Shown piece after piece: positions 9,548-17,515 of a stretch of 64,000 nt of DNA. The notes below the pieces were generated by a model. It did not search any database, had not been told where the DNA came from, and saw only the letters and a list, made by a program, of their open reading frames with translations. Within the stretch, counting starts at the first letter, position 1. Every line of letters starts with the position of its first letter. A program made the translations under genes and the position numbers. The DNA comes from Microbulbifer sp. SAOS-129_SWC (GTDB taxonomy: Bacteria; Pseudomonadota; Gammaproteobacteria; Pseudomonadales; Cellvibrionaceae): assembly GCF_039696035.1 (NCBI RefSeq), contig NZ_CP155567.1:757501-821500 (forward strand), written 5' to 3'.

Positions 9548-11485
9548 TCAAGCCTTTACGACGGGGCCCGTGGTGGTGGCCTGGCGGCCGAGGCGCCACA
9601 TCCACACCGCGGCGACCACAATGGCGACCTGCAGGCCGATGCCCTGCCAGGTGGAGTAGATTCCCAGCCAGTCGAAGCTGAAGCTCACCGGCAGTGAGTT
9701 GATACCGATCAGCGCGGCCTCCTGCAGCGCTTTGACCGCCTTGCCGGCAAGGACGAACGACAGCGCCAGCAGGATGAATGTGGTCGTCGAGAAGAACTTG
9801 CCGATGGGCAGGCGCGCCGAGTAGCGCACAGATGCCCAGCCGATCAGTGCCAGTAGTCCCATCGCGACGGCAATACCGCCCCACAGCGCGCTGTACTGGC
9901 CGGTGGCGGTCTGGGTCAGCAGGGACTGGTAGAACAGGACTGTTTCGAAGATCTCCCGGTACACGGCAATAAATGCCAGCCCGGCAATGCCCCACAGGGT
10001 GCCGGCGGTAAGACTGCGGTCGATACGGCTCTGGATATATTTCTGCCACTCCTGGGCGTGGGTCTTGCTGTGCATCCAGTAACCCACGTAGAACAGCACG
10101 GCGGCGGCTACCATCGCGGCTGCGCCCTCCATCACCTCGCGATTGGCACCACTGATCGTGATCAGTTCCTGCGCGGCCACCCAGGTGGCGAAGCCGGCGG
10201 CGACGGCGCCAATCCAGCCGAGGTGCACATACCTGAGCGCATCGCTGCGCCCGGTCTTGATCAGGATGGTTACCAGCGCGATTACCACCAGCAGCGCCTC
10301 CAGGCCCTCGCGCAACAGAATGATCAGGCTGGCCAGGAACAGCGCCGGCGTGGACAGGTTGGAGCCCTGCATCAGTGCTTCGGCGTCGTCCAGCTGTTTG
10401 AGGATGTCGGTGACCTGTTGTGCCACCTGCTGCGGGTTGCTCTGTGCCTTCAGCTGCGCACGCAGGCCCAGCAGCTGGCTTTCGATCGCCTTGCGCATTT
10501 TGATGTCGCGGGAGTCCAGCGAGCTTTCCACCAACTCGAAGCCGTCCAGGTAGGCACTGACCGCCAGGGTACGCGCGCCGCTGAAGTCGCCGGCCTGGTA
10601 GGCGGCCAGCGACTTCTTGAGCTGGCTGCGGGCAACGTCGAGCGGGTTTTGCGTCTGCTTGCCGGCGCGCTGCGCGAACAGCGGCGCCGGATCGGCGCGC
10701 AGGGCGGCGATCGCCGCGGCGGGGATACCCGGTTTGTTTTCACCCAGTACCTGCGGACTGAACATGACCAGGTCCTGCAGACGCAGGTCGGTGCCCTTGG
10801 CGGCCGCGGTATCGGCGCCGCGGAAGGCGAGGCCGCCGACATAGAACGCCAGCGACCAGCGCTGCTGTTCGGACAACTGTGTGAACGCGGGCATGGACGT
10901 GCCGTCGAGGCCCTTGCTGATGGCGTCGTAGAGACCGAGCAGGGAGCGGTTCTCGGCGCGTTCGCGGTCGTGGAAGTTGATCGGCGGCGGATCCAGGTGG
11001 GCCGCCAGCGGGCCGTCACCGTGGCCGCTGGCACCGTGACAGGCGGCGCAATTCGCCTCGAACAGCGCCTTGCTGGCGCCCTCGTCGAGCAGCGCCGCGG
11101 GCAGCGCCAGCGCCGGCGCCACTGCCAGCAGACCGGCGCGCAGCTTGGCAGTGTGCGCCTTGATCGTGGGCAGGTCGGCCTTGTTGGCGATGGCTGTGTT
11201 GAGGGCGGCGGCCTCCGCACGAATGCCGCGGGCGGCGTCGGAATCGGCCAATTTGGCGCTGCGGTCTGCCAGCAGTTGGCCAAATTCCTGCATTTCCGCG
11301 TATTCATCCTTGCTGATGATCTCGCCGTCGCGCACCGCCCCCGGATAGTCGACGCCGACATACTCGGCCATCTGCATCAGCTGGCGCAGTTCCTGTTCAT
11401 TGAGGCCGCCCTGTTGTGCCCGGGCACCGGCGGCTACAGAGAAGATCAGCAGCAGCTGCAGCAGGTGAATGGTGATATTGCGCAT
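9548..11485 (-). CDS. cytochrome c-FTR1 fusion iron permease
   Basis: 645 residues. A signal peptide (about 1-23) precedes a periplasmic part with a c-type haem site CAACH at 146-150 and the distal Met region (TSMPAFTQLS). A helical linker follows, then from about residue 380 a seven-helix FTR1 permease with the two iron-channel REXXE motifs, REGLE and REIFE. FTR1 proteins import ferric iron coupled to oxidation; the haem domain suggests that oxidation or electron removal is built into the same chain. A Fur-box match lies about 60 bp upstream, so expression should rise under iron limitation. It is divergent from glutathione peroxidase and ends at a shared terminator. Confidence 0.9.
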   Translation of the reverse strand: MRNITIHLLQLLLIFSVAAGARAQQGGLNEQELRQLMQMAEYVGVDYPGAVRDGEIISKDEYAEMQEFGQLLADRSAKLADSDAARGIRAEAAALNTAIANKADLPTIKAHTAKLRAGLLAVAPALALPAALLDEGASKALFEANCAACHGASGHGDGPLAAHLDPPPINFHDRERAENRSLLGLYDAISKGLDGTSMPAFTQLSEQQRWSLAFYVGGLAFRGADTAAAKGTDLRLQDLVMFSPQVLGENKPGIPAAAIAALRADPAPLFAQRAGKQTQNPLDVARSQLKKSLAAYQAGDFSGARTLAVSAYLDGFELVESSLDSRDIKMRKAIESQLLGLRAQLKAQSNPQQVAQQVTDILKQLDDAEALMQGSNLSTPALFLASLIILLREGLEALLVVIALVTILIKTGRSDALRYVHLGWIGAVAAGFATWVAAQELITISGANREVMEGAAAMVAAAVLFYVGYWMHSKTHAQEWQKYIQSRIDRSLTAGTLWGIAGLAFIAVYREIFETVLFYQSLLTQTATGQYSALWGGIAVAMGLLALIGWASVRYSARLPIGKFFSTTTFILLALSFVLAGKAVKALQEAALIGINSLPVSFSFDWLGIYSTWQGIGLQVAIVVAAVWMWRLGRQATTTGPVVKA

Positions 11486-11542
11486 GAAAAGCAGAATCCC
11501 TGAATGGTTGAATTTGGTACCGAGTTAAATTCAGAACGTAAT

Positions 11543-11561
11543 ATTATTGATAATTATTCTC
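11543..11561 (-). promoter_or_regulatory. Fur box upstream of the iron permease
   Basis: ATTATTGATAATTATTCTC agrees with the 19-bp Fur consensus at 14 of 19 positions, including the central GATAAT. It lies 58-76 bp upstream of the permease start, where a Fur operator would cover the promoter. Confidence 0.65.
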
Positions 11562-11617
11562 ACAATAAAGACCCGCAAGCCAATAAATGAACGCTTTGCC
11601 TTGAAAAATAGATTGTG

Positions 11618-11632
11618 CACAATTAAGTTGTG
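11618..11632. promoter_or_regulatory. OhrR-type operator upstream of glutathione peroxidase
   Basis: CACAATTAAGTTGTG is an imperfect AT-rich palindrome like known OhrR/MarR operators. It lies 34 bp before the peroxidase start, and the gene after the peroxidase encodes an OhrR-type repressor, so autoregulation by organic peroxides is likely. Confidence 0.55.
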
Positions 11633-11665
11633 TGAAATTTAATTGGCTGTCACCAGGAGCCCCAG

Positions 11666-12145
11666 ATGAGCAATCTTCTATCCATTCCGCTGAAAACCCA
11701 GGATGGCCGCGACACCAGCCTCGATGAATATCGCGGCAAGGTGCTGTTGGTGGTCAACACGGCCAGCAAGTGCGGCTTTACCCCCCAGTACAAGGGCCTC
11801 GAGGCTCTGTACGAGCAATACCGTGAGCGCGGCCTGATGGTACTTGGCTTTCCGTGCAACCAGTTCGGCAAGCAGGAGCCGGGCAGCGACGACGAGATCA
11901 AGGAGTTTTGTGAGCTCAACTTCGGTGTCAGCTTCCCGCTGTACTCCAAAGTCGACGTCAACGGCCCCGAGGCGCATCCGCTGTTTGTGGCACTGAAGCA
12001 GCAGGCGCCGGGCATTCTCGGTACCGAAGGCATCAAGTGGAACTTCACCAAGTTCCTCGTCGACCGCGACGGCAAGGTGGTGAAGCGCTTCGCCCCCAAA
12101 GACAAGCCGGAAGCGCTGGCCGCTGATATCGAAGCGCTGCTGTGA
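11666..12145 (+). CDS. gpx: glutathione peroxidase-family thiol peroxidase
   Basis: 159 residues, the usual length for bacterial Gpx/BtuE proteins. The active-site block NTASKCGFTPQYKGLE carries the peroxidatic Cys, FPCNQFGKQEPG the Gln and a second Cys, and WNFTKFLVDRDG the Trp/Asn of the catalytic tetrad. It reduces hydrogen peroxide and organic hydroperoxides in the cytoplasm, probably with thioredoxin as donor because a Cys rather than selenocysteine is used. CCAGGAG precedes the ATG. The stop overlaps the ohrR start by 4 bp, which links it to organic-peroxide sensing. Confidence 0.95.
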   Translation: MSNLLSIPLKTQDGRDTSLDEYRGKVLLVVNTASKCGFTPQYKGLEALYEQYRERGLMVLGFPCNQFGKQEPGSDDEIKEFCELNFGVSFPLYSKVDVNGPEAHPLFVALKQQAPGILGTEGIKWNFTKFLVDRDGKVVKRFAPKDKPEALAADIEALL

Positions 12146-12636
12146 GCGGCGGCGCCGGCAAGGGGTTGCCCTGCGGCGGCGACCCGCTGGCGCTGAACCG
12201 CCAGCTGTGTTTTGCCCTCTACGCGGCCTCCCGCGCCATGACCCGTGCCTACCAGCCGATGCTGCAGGCCATGGATATTACCTATCCGCAGTATCTCGTT
12301 CTGCTGGTGCTGTGGGAGCAGGTCGGTACCGCTGCGGAGGACGGCACGGCGGAAATTTCGGTCGGCGCGCTCGGCCGGCAATTGATGCTCGACTCCGGTA
12401 CGCTGACGCCGTTGCTGAAGCGTATGGCGGCGCGCGGCCTTGTCAGCCGGCACCGCGGCCGCGGCGATGAGCGGGTCACCATGATCGCGTTGACGGACGC
12501 CGGCCGCGCATTGCGCCCGCACGCGCTGGCCTGGGTAGAGCAACAGCTGGACGATGCCAGTATCTCGCCCGGCGAGGTTGAGCAGTTGCGCACCGGGCTG
12601 TGGAATCTGCTGGAAAAGTTAGGGGCGGGGGAATAA
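12142..12636 (+). CDS. ohrR: OhrR-type MarR-family regulator
   Basis: 164-residue winged-helix repressor. The N-terminal LCFALYAASRAMTRAYQPML carries the peroxide-sensing Cys in the OhrR-specific context, and QLMLDSGTLTPLLKRM plus the basic wing SRHRGRGDERV are the DNA-binding elements. Oxidation of the Cys by organic hydroperoxides releases the repressor. Translation starts at GTG 12142 inside the end of gpx (GTGA overlap). Classical partners are ohr genes; here the target is a glutathione peroxidase, a less usual pairing. Confidence 0.88.
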   Translation: MSGGAGKGLPCGGDPLALNRQLCFALYAASRAMTRAYQPMLQAMDITYPQYLVLLVLWEQVGTAAEDGTAEISVGALGRQLMLDSGTLTPLLKRMAARGLVSRHRGRGDERVTMIALTDAGRALRPHALAWVEQQLDDASISPGEVEQLRTGLWNLLEKLGAGE

Positions 12637-12980
12637 GTGTTTTAGGATAAATGTTTCCCTTTGTGGAATTTTAATTGAGCTTCTTATCTTTTTGTCCCGC
12701 ATAAAGTATTGCTGTTAGGATGAGTGTTGATGCGGGTGGCGGCCGGGCGTATAGTGCCAGCTCTGACTGTTCGAACCCGGCCGCACCGCTATGCACCACG
12801 CATGTCCCAGCCACTGTCTCCTCGCTTATGCGCTAGCTTCCTCGCTGCGACTGCCGCGCTGCGGCACATAATTTTATTTCGTTACCCTCCAGCAGAATTC
12901 CACACTGATTGTCGATCGGCGCGTAGACAGCGACAGGTGCGCTGTTTAGCCTCGAGCCAGATCAGGAGAAGAGCCCCAAA
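12637..12980. other. leader region upstream of leuA
   Basis: 344 bp without a convincing gene. An open frame from 12724 covers most of it but has no ribosome binding site and no Leu-codon run typical of an attenuator peptide. No riboswitch or clear terminator hairpin was recognised. It must contain the leuA promoter. Confidence 0.5.
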
Positions 12981-14516
12981 ATGAGTACAGATAAAGATAA
13001 ATTAGTCATTTTCGATACCACGCTGCGCGACGGCGAGCAGAGCCCCGGCGCTTCCATGACCAAGGAAGAAAAGATCCATATCGCGCGCATGCTCGAGCGC
13101 ATGCGGGTGGATGTGATCGAAGCCGGCTTCGCCATCGCCAGCCAGGGCGATTTCGAGGCCGTGCAGGCGGTGGCGGAGACCGTCAAGGACTCGCGCATCT
13201 GCAGCCTGGCCCGCGCCGTGGGGCCGGATATCATCCGCGCTGGTGAGGCACTCAAGAAAGCGAACGCCTCGCGTATTCACACCTTTATCGCCACCTCCCC
13301 GATCCACATGAAATACAAGCTGCAGATGGAGCCGGAAGCGGTGCTGCAGCGGGCGGTGGAGGCAGTGACCCACGCGCGCCAGTTTACCGACGATGTGGAG
13401 TTTTCCCTCGAGGACGGCAGCCGCTCCGAGCCGGAGTTTATGTACCGCATCATCGAGGCGGTGATCAAGGCCGGCGCCGGCACCATCAATATTCCCGACA
13501 CCGTCGGTTACGGCGAGCCGGAAGAATACGGAGCCATGTTCCGGCGCGTGATCGAGAATGTGCCCAATTCCGACCAGGCGATTTTCTCCACCCACTGCCA
13601 CAACGACCTGGGCCTGGCGGTCGCCAACTCCCTGGCCGCGGTAATAAACGGTGTGCGCCAGGTGGAGTGCACCATCAATGGCCTCGGCGAGCGCGCTGGC
13701 AACGCGTCGCTGGAAGAGATCGTCATGGCCGTGCGCACGCGCCAGGATCTGTACCCGGTGGAAACCCGCATCGATACCAGTCATATCGTGCCCACCTCGC
13801 GCCTGGTCAGCTCCATTACCGGCTTCCCGGTACAGCCGAATAAGGCCATTGTCGGTGCCAACGCCTTTGCGCACGAGTCCGGCATCCACCAGGACGGTGT
13901 ACTCAAGCACCGCGAGACCTACGAGATCATGCGCGCGGAAGACGTGGGCTGGGGCAACAACCGCCTGGTGCTGGGCAAGCACTCCGGCCGCGCGGCGGTC
14001 AAGGCGCGCTATGAAGAGCTGGGCTACAGCTTCGACGACGCCGGCGAGTTCCAGCTGATCTTCCAGCGCTTCAAAGACCTGGCGGACAAGAAACACGAGA
14101 TCTTCGACGAAGACCTGCAGTCCATCGTTGCCGGCGCCGAGGAACCGGTGGAGCATTTCCGCCTGGCCTCCCTCGACGTGCACAGCCGCACCGGCCAGCG
14201 CCCGCAGGCGCAGCTGCAACTGATGATCGACGGCGCCGAAGTGGCCGCGCAAGCGGATGGCAGCGGCCCGGTGGACGCCACTTTCAAAGCGATTGAATCG
14301 GTTGTGTCGAGCGGGGCCGACCTGCAGCTCTACTCGGTCAACGCCGTGACCCAGGGGACCGAGGCCCAGGGCAGTGTGACCGTGCGCCTCGAGCGCGATG
14401 GCCGCCTGGTCAACGGCGTCGGTGCCGATACCGATGTGCTGGTTGCCTCTGCGCAAGCCTACCTGGATGCTTTAAACTTGCTCGCCAACGGTGAGAGCAA
14501 GGCTCAGGGCGTCTGA
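12981..14516 (+). CDS. leuA: 2-isopropylmalate synthase
   Basis: 511 residues; condenses acetyl-CoA with 2-oxoisovalerate, the first committed step of leucine synthesis. The N-terminal TIM barrel has the signature [16 protein letters not shown], the metal-binding [13 protein letters not shown] and [28 protein letters not shown] marks the linker region. The C-terminal third (about 390-511) is the regulatory LeuA dimer domain that binds leucine. AGGAGAA lies 10 nt upstream of the ATG. It is followed 28 bp later by the holD-like gene. It is the type I LeuA of most bacteria. Confidence 0.97.
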   Translation: MSTDKDKLVIFDTTLRDGEQSPGASMTKEEKIHIARMLERMRVDVIEAGFAIASQGDFEAVQAVAETVKDSRICSLARAVGPDIIRAGEALKKANASRIHTFIATSPIHMKYKLQMEPEAVLQRAVEAVTHARQFTDDVEFSLEDGSRSEPEFMYRIIEAVIKAGAGTINIPDTVGYGEPEEYGAMFRRVIENVPNSDQAIFSTHCHNDLGLAVANSLAAVINGVRQVECTINGLGERAGNASLEEIVMAVRTRQDLYPVETRIDTSHIVPTSRLVSSITGFPVQPNKAIVGANAFAHESGIHQDGVLKHRETYEIMRAEDVGWGNNRLVLGKHSGRAAVKARYEELGYSFDDAGEFQLIFQRFKDLADKKHEIFDEDLQSIVAGAEEPVEHFRLASLDVHSRTGQRPQAQLQLMIDGAEVAAQADGSGPVDATFKAIESVVSSGADLQLYSVNAVTQGTEAQGSVTVRLERDGRLVNGVGADTDVLVASAQAYLDALNLLANGESKAQGV

Positions 14517-14544
14517 GCCCGGGCTTCAGGAAAAAGGTGAACGC

Positions 14545-15381
14545 GTGAACGAGCTGCAGCGAGCGGAATACTTGTCGGCACTGGGAGTGCCCAGCTATAT
14601 GCCGCGCTTCGTGCTGCCGCTGGCGCCGCAGCCGCGCCAGGCGCGCCTGCCGGTGGCCGAGGCAAAGGCCCCGGCCAACCCGCTGCCGCAGAGCGCCGCG
14701 CAGATCCGCGCCGCTCTGGCGGCGGAAGCGGCGGAGCCCGGCGGCACGCCGGACCAGTCTGTGTCCGCCGCGGTCGCCGCCGAGCTTGCGCCGCAAGCTG
14801 CCGCTGCACCCACGCCCGAGCTGGCGCGCCAGGTGGGTGAACTGGTACACGACACCCGCGCGGCACCACAGCCGGCGCCGGTGGCCGAAGTGGCGCCGCC
14901 GGCACAGTCAGTGGAGCCGTTCGTGCTCAGCTGCTGGTGGCTCGGCGACGAGCTGCTCGCCGTGGACAGCCGCGAGCCCGGCGCCGCACTGCCGGTGGAG
15001 GCGTTGTTCAACAATATCGCCCACGCCCTCGGCTGGCATCAGCTGCCCCGCGAGCAGGATCGCCTGCGCTGGCCGCTGGCAGAAAACCGCTTCGGCCCCG
15101 CCGCGTCAGCGGTCGAGGCCCGCGATACCTGTGGCGCCTGGCTCGAGGCTGCCAGCGCGCGGCGCCCGGTCAAATCCATCTGGCTGATGGGCGAGCAGGC
15201 GCGGCAATTCTGTGCGCCGGTGCCGCTGGACACATCCGCCGAGCAGCCGGTCACCGACTGGAACAGTGTGCGCATCGTCGCCATGCCCAGCCTGTCCGAG
15301 CTACTGCGTGAGCCGCAGCGCAAGCGCGGTCTGTGGCAGCTGTTGCAGCAGACCTATCCGGAACAGACCCGCGCCCGGTGA
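14545..15381 (+). CDS. holD: HolD-like DNA polymerase III psi subunit, enlarged
   Basis: 278 residues from GTG 14545, which has AGGAAAAAGG upstream. The N-terminus (RAEYLSALGVPSYMPRF) resembles the psi-subunit start, and the C-terminal half (IAHALGWHQL, VKSIWLMGEQARQF, then the KRGLWQLLQQTY tail) resembles the psi core. Psi links the clamp loader to the chi subunit and SSB. Position supports this: holD directly precedes rimI in many gammaproteobacteria, and here the stop overlaps rimI by 4 bp. It is twice the length of E. coli HolD (137 aa) owing to an Ala/Pro-rich insert at about 35-130. Identity is moderate; it could be called a conserved hypothetical. Confidence 0.65.
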   Translation: MNELQRAEYLSALGVPSYMPRFVLPLAPQPRQARLPVAEAKAPANPLPQSAAQIRAALAAEAAEPGGTPDQSVSAAVAAELAPQAAAAPTPELARQVGELVHDTRAAPQPAPVAEVAPPAQSVEPFVLSCWWLGDELLAVDSREPGAALPVEALFNNIAHALGWHQLPREQDRLRWPLAENRFGPAASAVEARDTCGAWLEAASARRPVKSIWLMGEQARQFCAPVPLDTSAEQPVTDWNSVRIVAMPSLSELLREPQRKRGLWQLLQQTYPEQTRAR

Positions 15382-15881
15382 GCCAGTCTCCCGCATCCGA
15401 TTTTCCCGCGATTGCCGGGACGCGCCTGCGCGTCGCGGTTGCCGCTGACTGCGCCGCACTGGCGGCACTGTCGGCCAGCGCCCAGGCGCACGCCTGGAGC
15501 GAGCGCCAATACCGCGATAGTCTCGATGCCGGTCACGGCTGCTGGCTGCTGGAAACGGCCGCCGGTGAACTGATCGCCTGCTGTGTCGTGTCGCAACTGT
15601 TCGATGAGGCGGAAGTGCTGGATGTGGTGGTAGCGCCGACCGCGCGCCGCCGCGGTGTCGCCCGCGCACTGCTCCAAGACCTGATTGCCCGGCTGCCGGC
15701 AGACGTGCATCGCGTGCTGTTGGACGTGCGCGTCTCCAATGCGCCCGCCCGCGCTCTGTACCGCTCGCTCGGCTTTGTCGAGGATGGCCGCCGCCGCAAC
15801 TACTATCCTGTGGCCGGTGCTCCGGCGGCCGGCGCCGCGCGCGAGGATGCCATCTTGATGAGTCTCGCGCTGGCGCGTTAG
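15378..15881 (+). CDS. rimI: ribosomal protein S18-alanine N-acetyltransferase
   Basis: 167 residues from GTG 15378, overlapping the previous stop (GTGA). GNAT fold with VLDVVVAPTARRRGVARALL, the acetyl-CoA pyrophosphate loop, and LDVRVSNAPARALYRSLGF followed by RRRNYYP, the RimI-specific substrate region. RimI acetylates the N-terminal alanine of ribosomal protein S18. A longer frame back to 15333 would overlap holD further and lacks a better start. Confidence 0.92.
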   Translation: MSQSPASDFPAIAGTRLRVAVAADCAALAALSASAQAHAWSERQYRDSLDAGHGCWLLETAAGELIACCVVSQLFDEAEVLDVVVAPTARRRGVARALLQDLIARLPADVHRVLLDVRVSNAPARALYRSLGFVEDGRRRNYYPVAGAPAAGAAREDAILMSLALAR

Positions 15882-15898
15882 CGCCACTGTCGCGGGCG

Positions 15899-15929
15899 GT
15901 GACAGCTGCCGCGGGCAAGCTGATACAAT
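15899..15929 (+). promoter_or_regulatory. likely promoter of the MATE gene
   Basis: An extended -10 element TGATACAAT (15921-15929) lies 65 bp before the MATE start. The best -35 match, GTGACA at 15899-15904, is 19 bp away, which is long but tolerated with an extended -10. Confidence 0.45.
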
Positions 15930-15993
15930 ACCGCCCCTGATTTCCGGCCGCGGTATTCCGCCGCGGCCCTCCTGTTTCCGCAATGAGTTGTCC

Positions 15994-17367
15994 ATGGCGC
16001 AGCCCGGTCAAAAAAATCCCTCCCTGCTCGAAGGCCCGGTGGCGGGTCATCTGCGGCGCCTGGCGCTGCCGATGGTGTGGGGCATTCTCGCCACCATGTC
16101 GTTCAACGTGGTGGATACCTACTATGTCGCGCATCTGGGCAAGGGCCCGCTGGCGGCGATGAGCTTTACCTTTCCGATCGTCATGGTGATCAACAGCCTG
16201 GCCATCGGCCTGGGGGCCGGCACCTCATCGGCGGTGGCGCGCGCCTACGGGGCCGGCGACCTGGCGCGGGTGCGGCGGCTGGTGACCGACGCCTCGCTGC
16301 TGGCCTTGCTCGGTGCGCTGCTGATCAGTGTCCTGGGGCTCGCCACCATCCGCCCGCTGTTCCGCCTGCTCGGCGCGCCGGAGGAGATGCTGCCGCTGAT
16401 TGCCGACTACATGGTGCCCTGGTATCTGGGCGCGGTGTTTGCGGTGGTGCCGATGGTAGCGCTGTCGGCGCTGCGCGCCATCGGCAACAGCGCGCTGACC
16501 GGTCGCATCATGGTGGCGGTGGCACTGTTCAACCTGGCGCTGGATCCGCTGCTGATTTTCGGCCTGCTCGGCTTTCCGCGCCTGGAGCTGCAGGGGGCGG
16601 CGCTATCGACGGTGATCGCGCGCGCAGTCAGTTTCTTTGCCGCGCTGTTTTTCCTGGTCAAGCGCGAACATCTTATGGCCCCGCCCAGCCTGCGCTGGGC
16701 CTCGCTGCGCGACTCCTGGCGCGCGATTTTGAAAGTGGGCCTGCCGGCGGTGGCCACCAATGCGATTATCCCCATGGCCGGCGGCGTGGTGGTGGCGCTG
16801 GTGGCGGTGCACGGTGCCGATGCCGTGGCCGGGCTGGGGGTGGCGCTGCGCATCGAGCCGCTGGCGCTGATCGTGTTTTACGCGCTGTCGTCAGTGGTGG
16901 GGCCGTTTATGGGGCAGAACGCCGGCGCCGGCAAAAGCGAGCGCATGTGTGAGACCGTCAGTGTACTGGCGCGCTTCTGCCTGGGCTGTGGGTTGGGGCT
17001 GGCGCTGCTGCTGTATTTCGGCAGCGGCTTCCTGGTGCGCCTGTTCAGCGATTCGCAGGCGGTGCTGGCGGTGGCGATCGCCTACCTGACCCTGGTGCCG
17101 TTCAGCTATGCCGGCTACGGCTTTGTGATGTCCGCCAACGCGGCCTTCAACGGGCTCGGCAAACCGCTGCCGGCCACGCTGATTTCTTTTCTGCGCGTGC
17201 TCGGGATCTACCTGCCGCTGGCCTGGCTCGGCAACCGGCTGTGGGGCATCACCGGCCTGTTTGCGGCGACGGCCGCCGCCAACCTGTTGCTGGGTGGCTT
17301 TGCCTGGTGGTGGCTGCGACGCACGGTGGAGGGCCGCCCGCTGCGGCGCCGGGAACTGCAAGCCTGA
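15994..17367 (+). CDS. MATE-family multidrug/cation exporter
   Basis: 457 residues with 12 predicted membrane helices in two pseudo-symmetric halves. MATE hallmarks are present: LALPMVWGILATMSFNVVDTYYV in helix 1, AIGLGAGTSSAVARAYGAG, and in the second half LGVALRIEPLALIVFYALSSVVGPFMGQNAGAG. The family expels cationic drugs or metabolites in exchange for Na+ or H+; substrate cannot be read from sequence. The ATG at 15994 is preferred over TTG 15988 two codons upstream. The gene is a single unit ending at a hairpin before a convergent peptidase gene. Confidence 0.93.
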   Translation: MAQPGQKNPSLLEGPVAGHLRRLALPMVWGILATMSFNVVDTYYVAHLGKGPLAAMSFTFPIVMVINSLAIGLGAGTSSAVARAYGAGDLARVRRLVTDASLLALLGALLISVLGLATIRPLFRLLGAPEEMLPLIADYMVPWYLGAVFAVVPMVALSALRAIGNSALTGRIMVAVALFNLALDPLLIFGLLGFPRLELQGAALSTVIARAVSFFAALFFLVKREHLMAPPSLRWASLRDSWRAILKVGLPAVATNAIIPMAGGVVVALVAVHGADAVAGLGVALRIEPLALIVFYALSSVVGPFMGQNAGAGKSERMCETVSVLARFCLGCGLGLALLLYFGSGFLVRLFSDSQAVLAVAIAYLTLVPFSYAGYGFVMSANAAFNGLGKPLPATLISFLRVLGIYLPLAWLGNRLWGITGLFAATAAANLLLGGFAWWWLRRTVEGRPLRRRELQA

Positions 17368-17470
17368 CCCGGCGCCTATAATCGATCCAGCGCCGCCGCA
17401 ATCGATAGGGAGCCTGGAGAGCGGGCGTATTGGATAAGCCAGCTGTCGGCCCTTTGACAATCCTCATCAT

Positions 17471-17497
17471 ACAGCAATGCGCCCGGGGCATTGCTGT
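17471..17497. terminator. hairpin between convergent genes
   Basis: ACAGCAATGC and GCATTGCTGT form a perfect 10-bp stem with a 7-nt loop between the MATE gene and the convergent peptidase gene. There is no T-run on either side, so terminator activity is only inferred from position. Confidence 0.45.
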
Positions 17498-17515
17498 CCG
17501 CTCTGCGTTTAGCGT

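Noticed and set aside
10058..11503. 481-codon open frame antisense to the iron permease
   Set aside because: High GC content keeps the opposite strand open; composition is unlike a protein and the permease is clearly coding.
12724..12984. Possible leucine attenuator peptide before leuA
   Set aside because: No ribosome binding site, no run of Leu codons, and no terminator/antiterminator pair.
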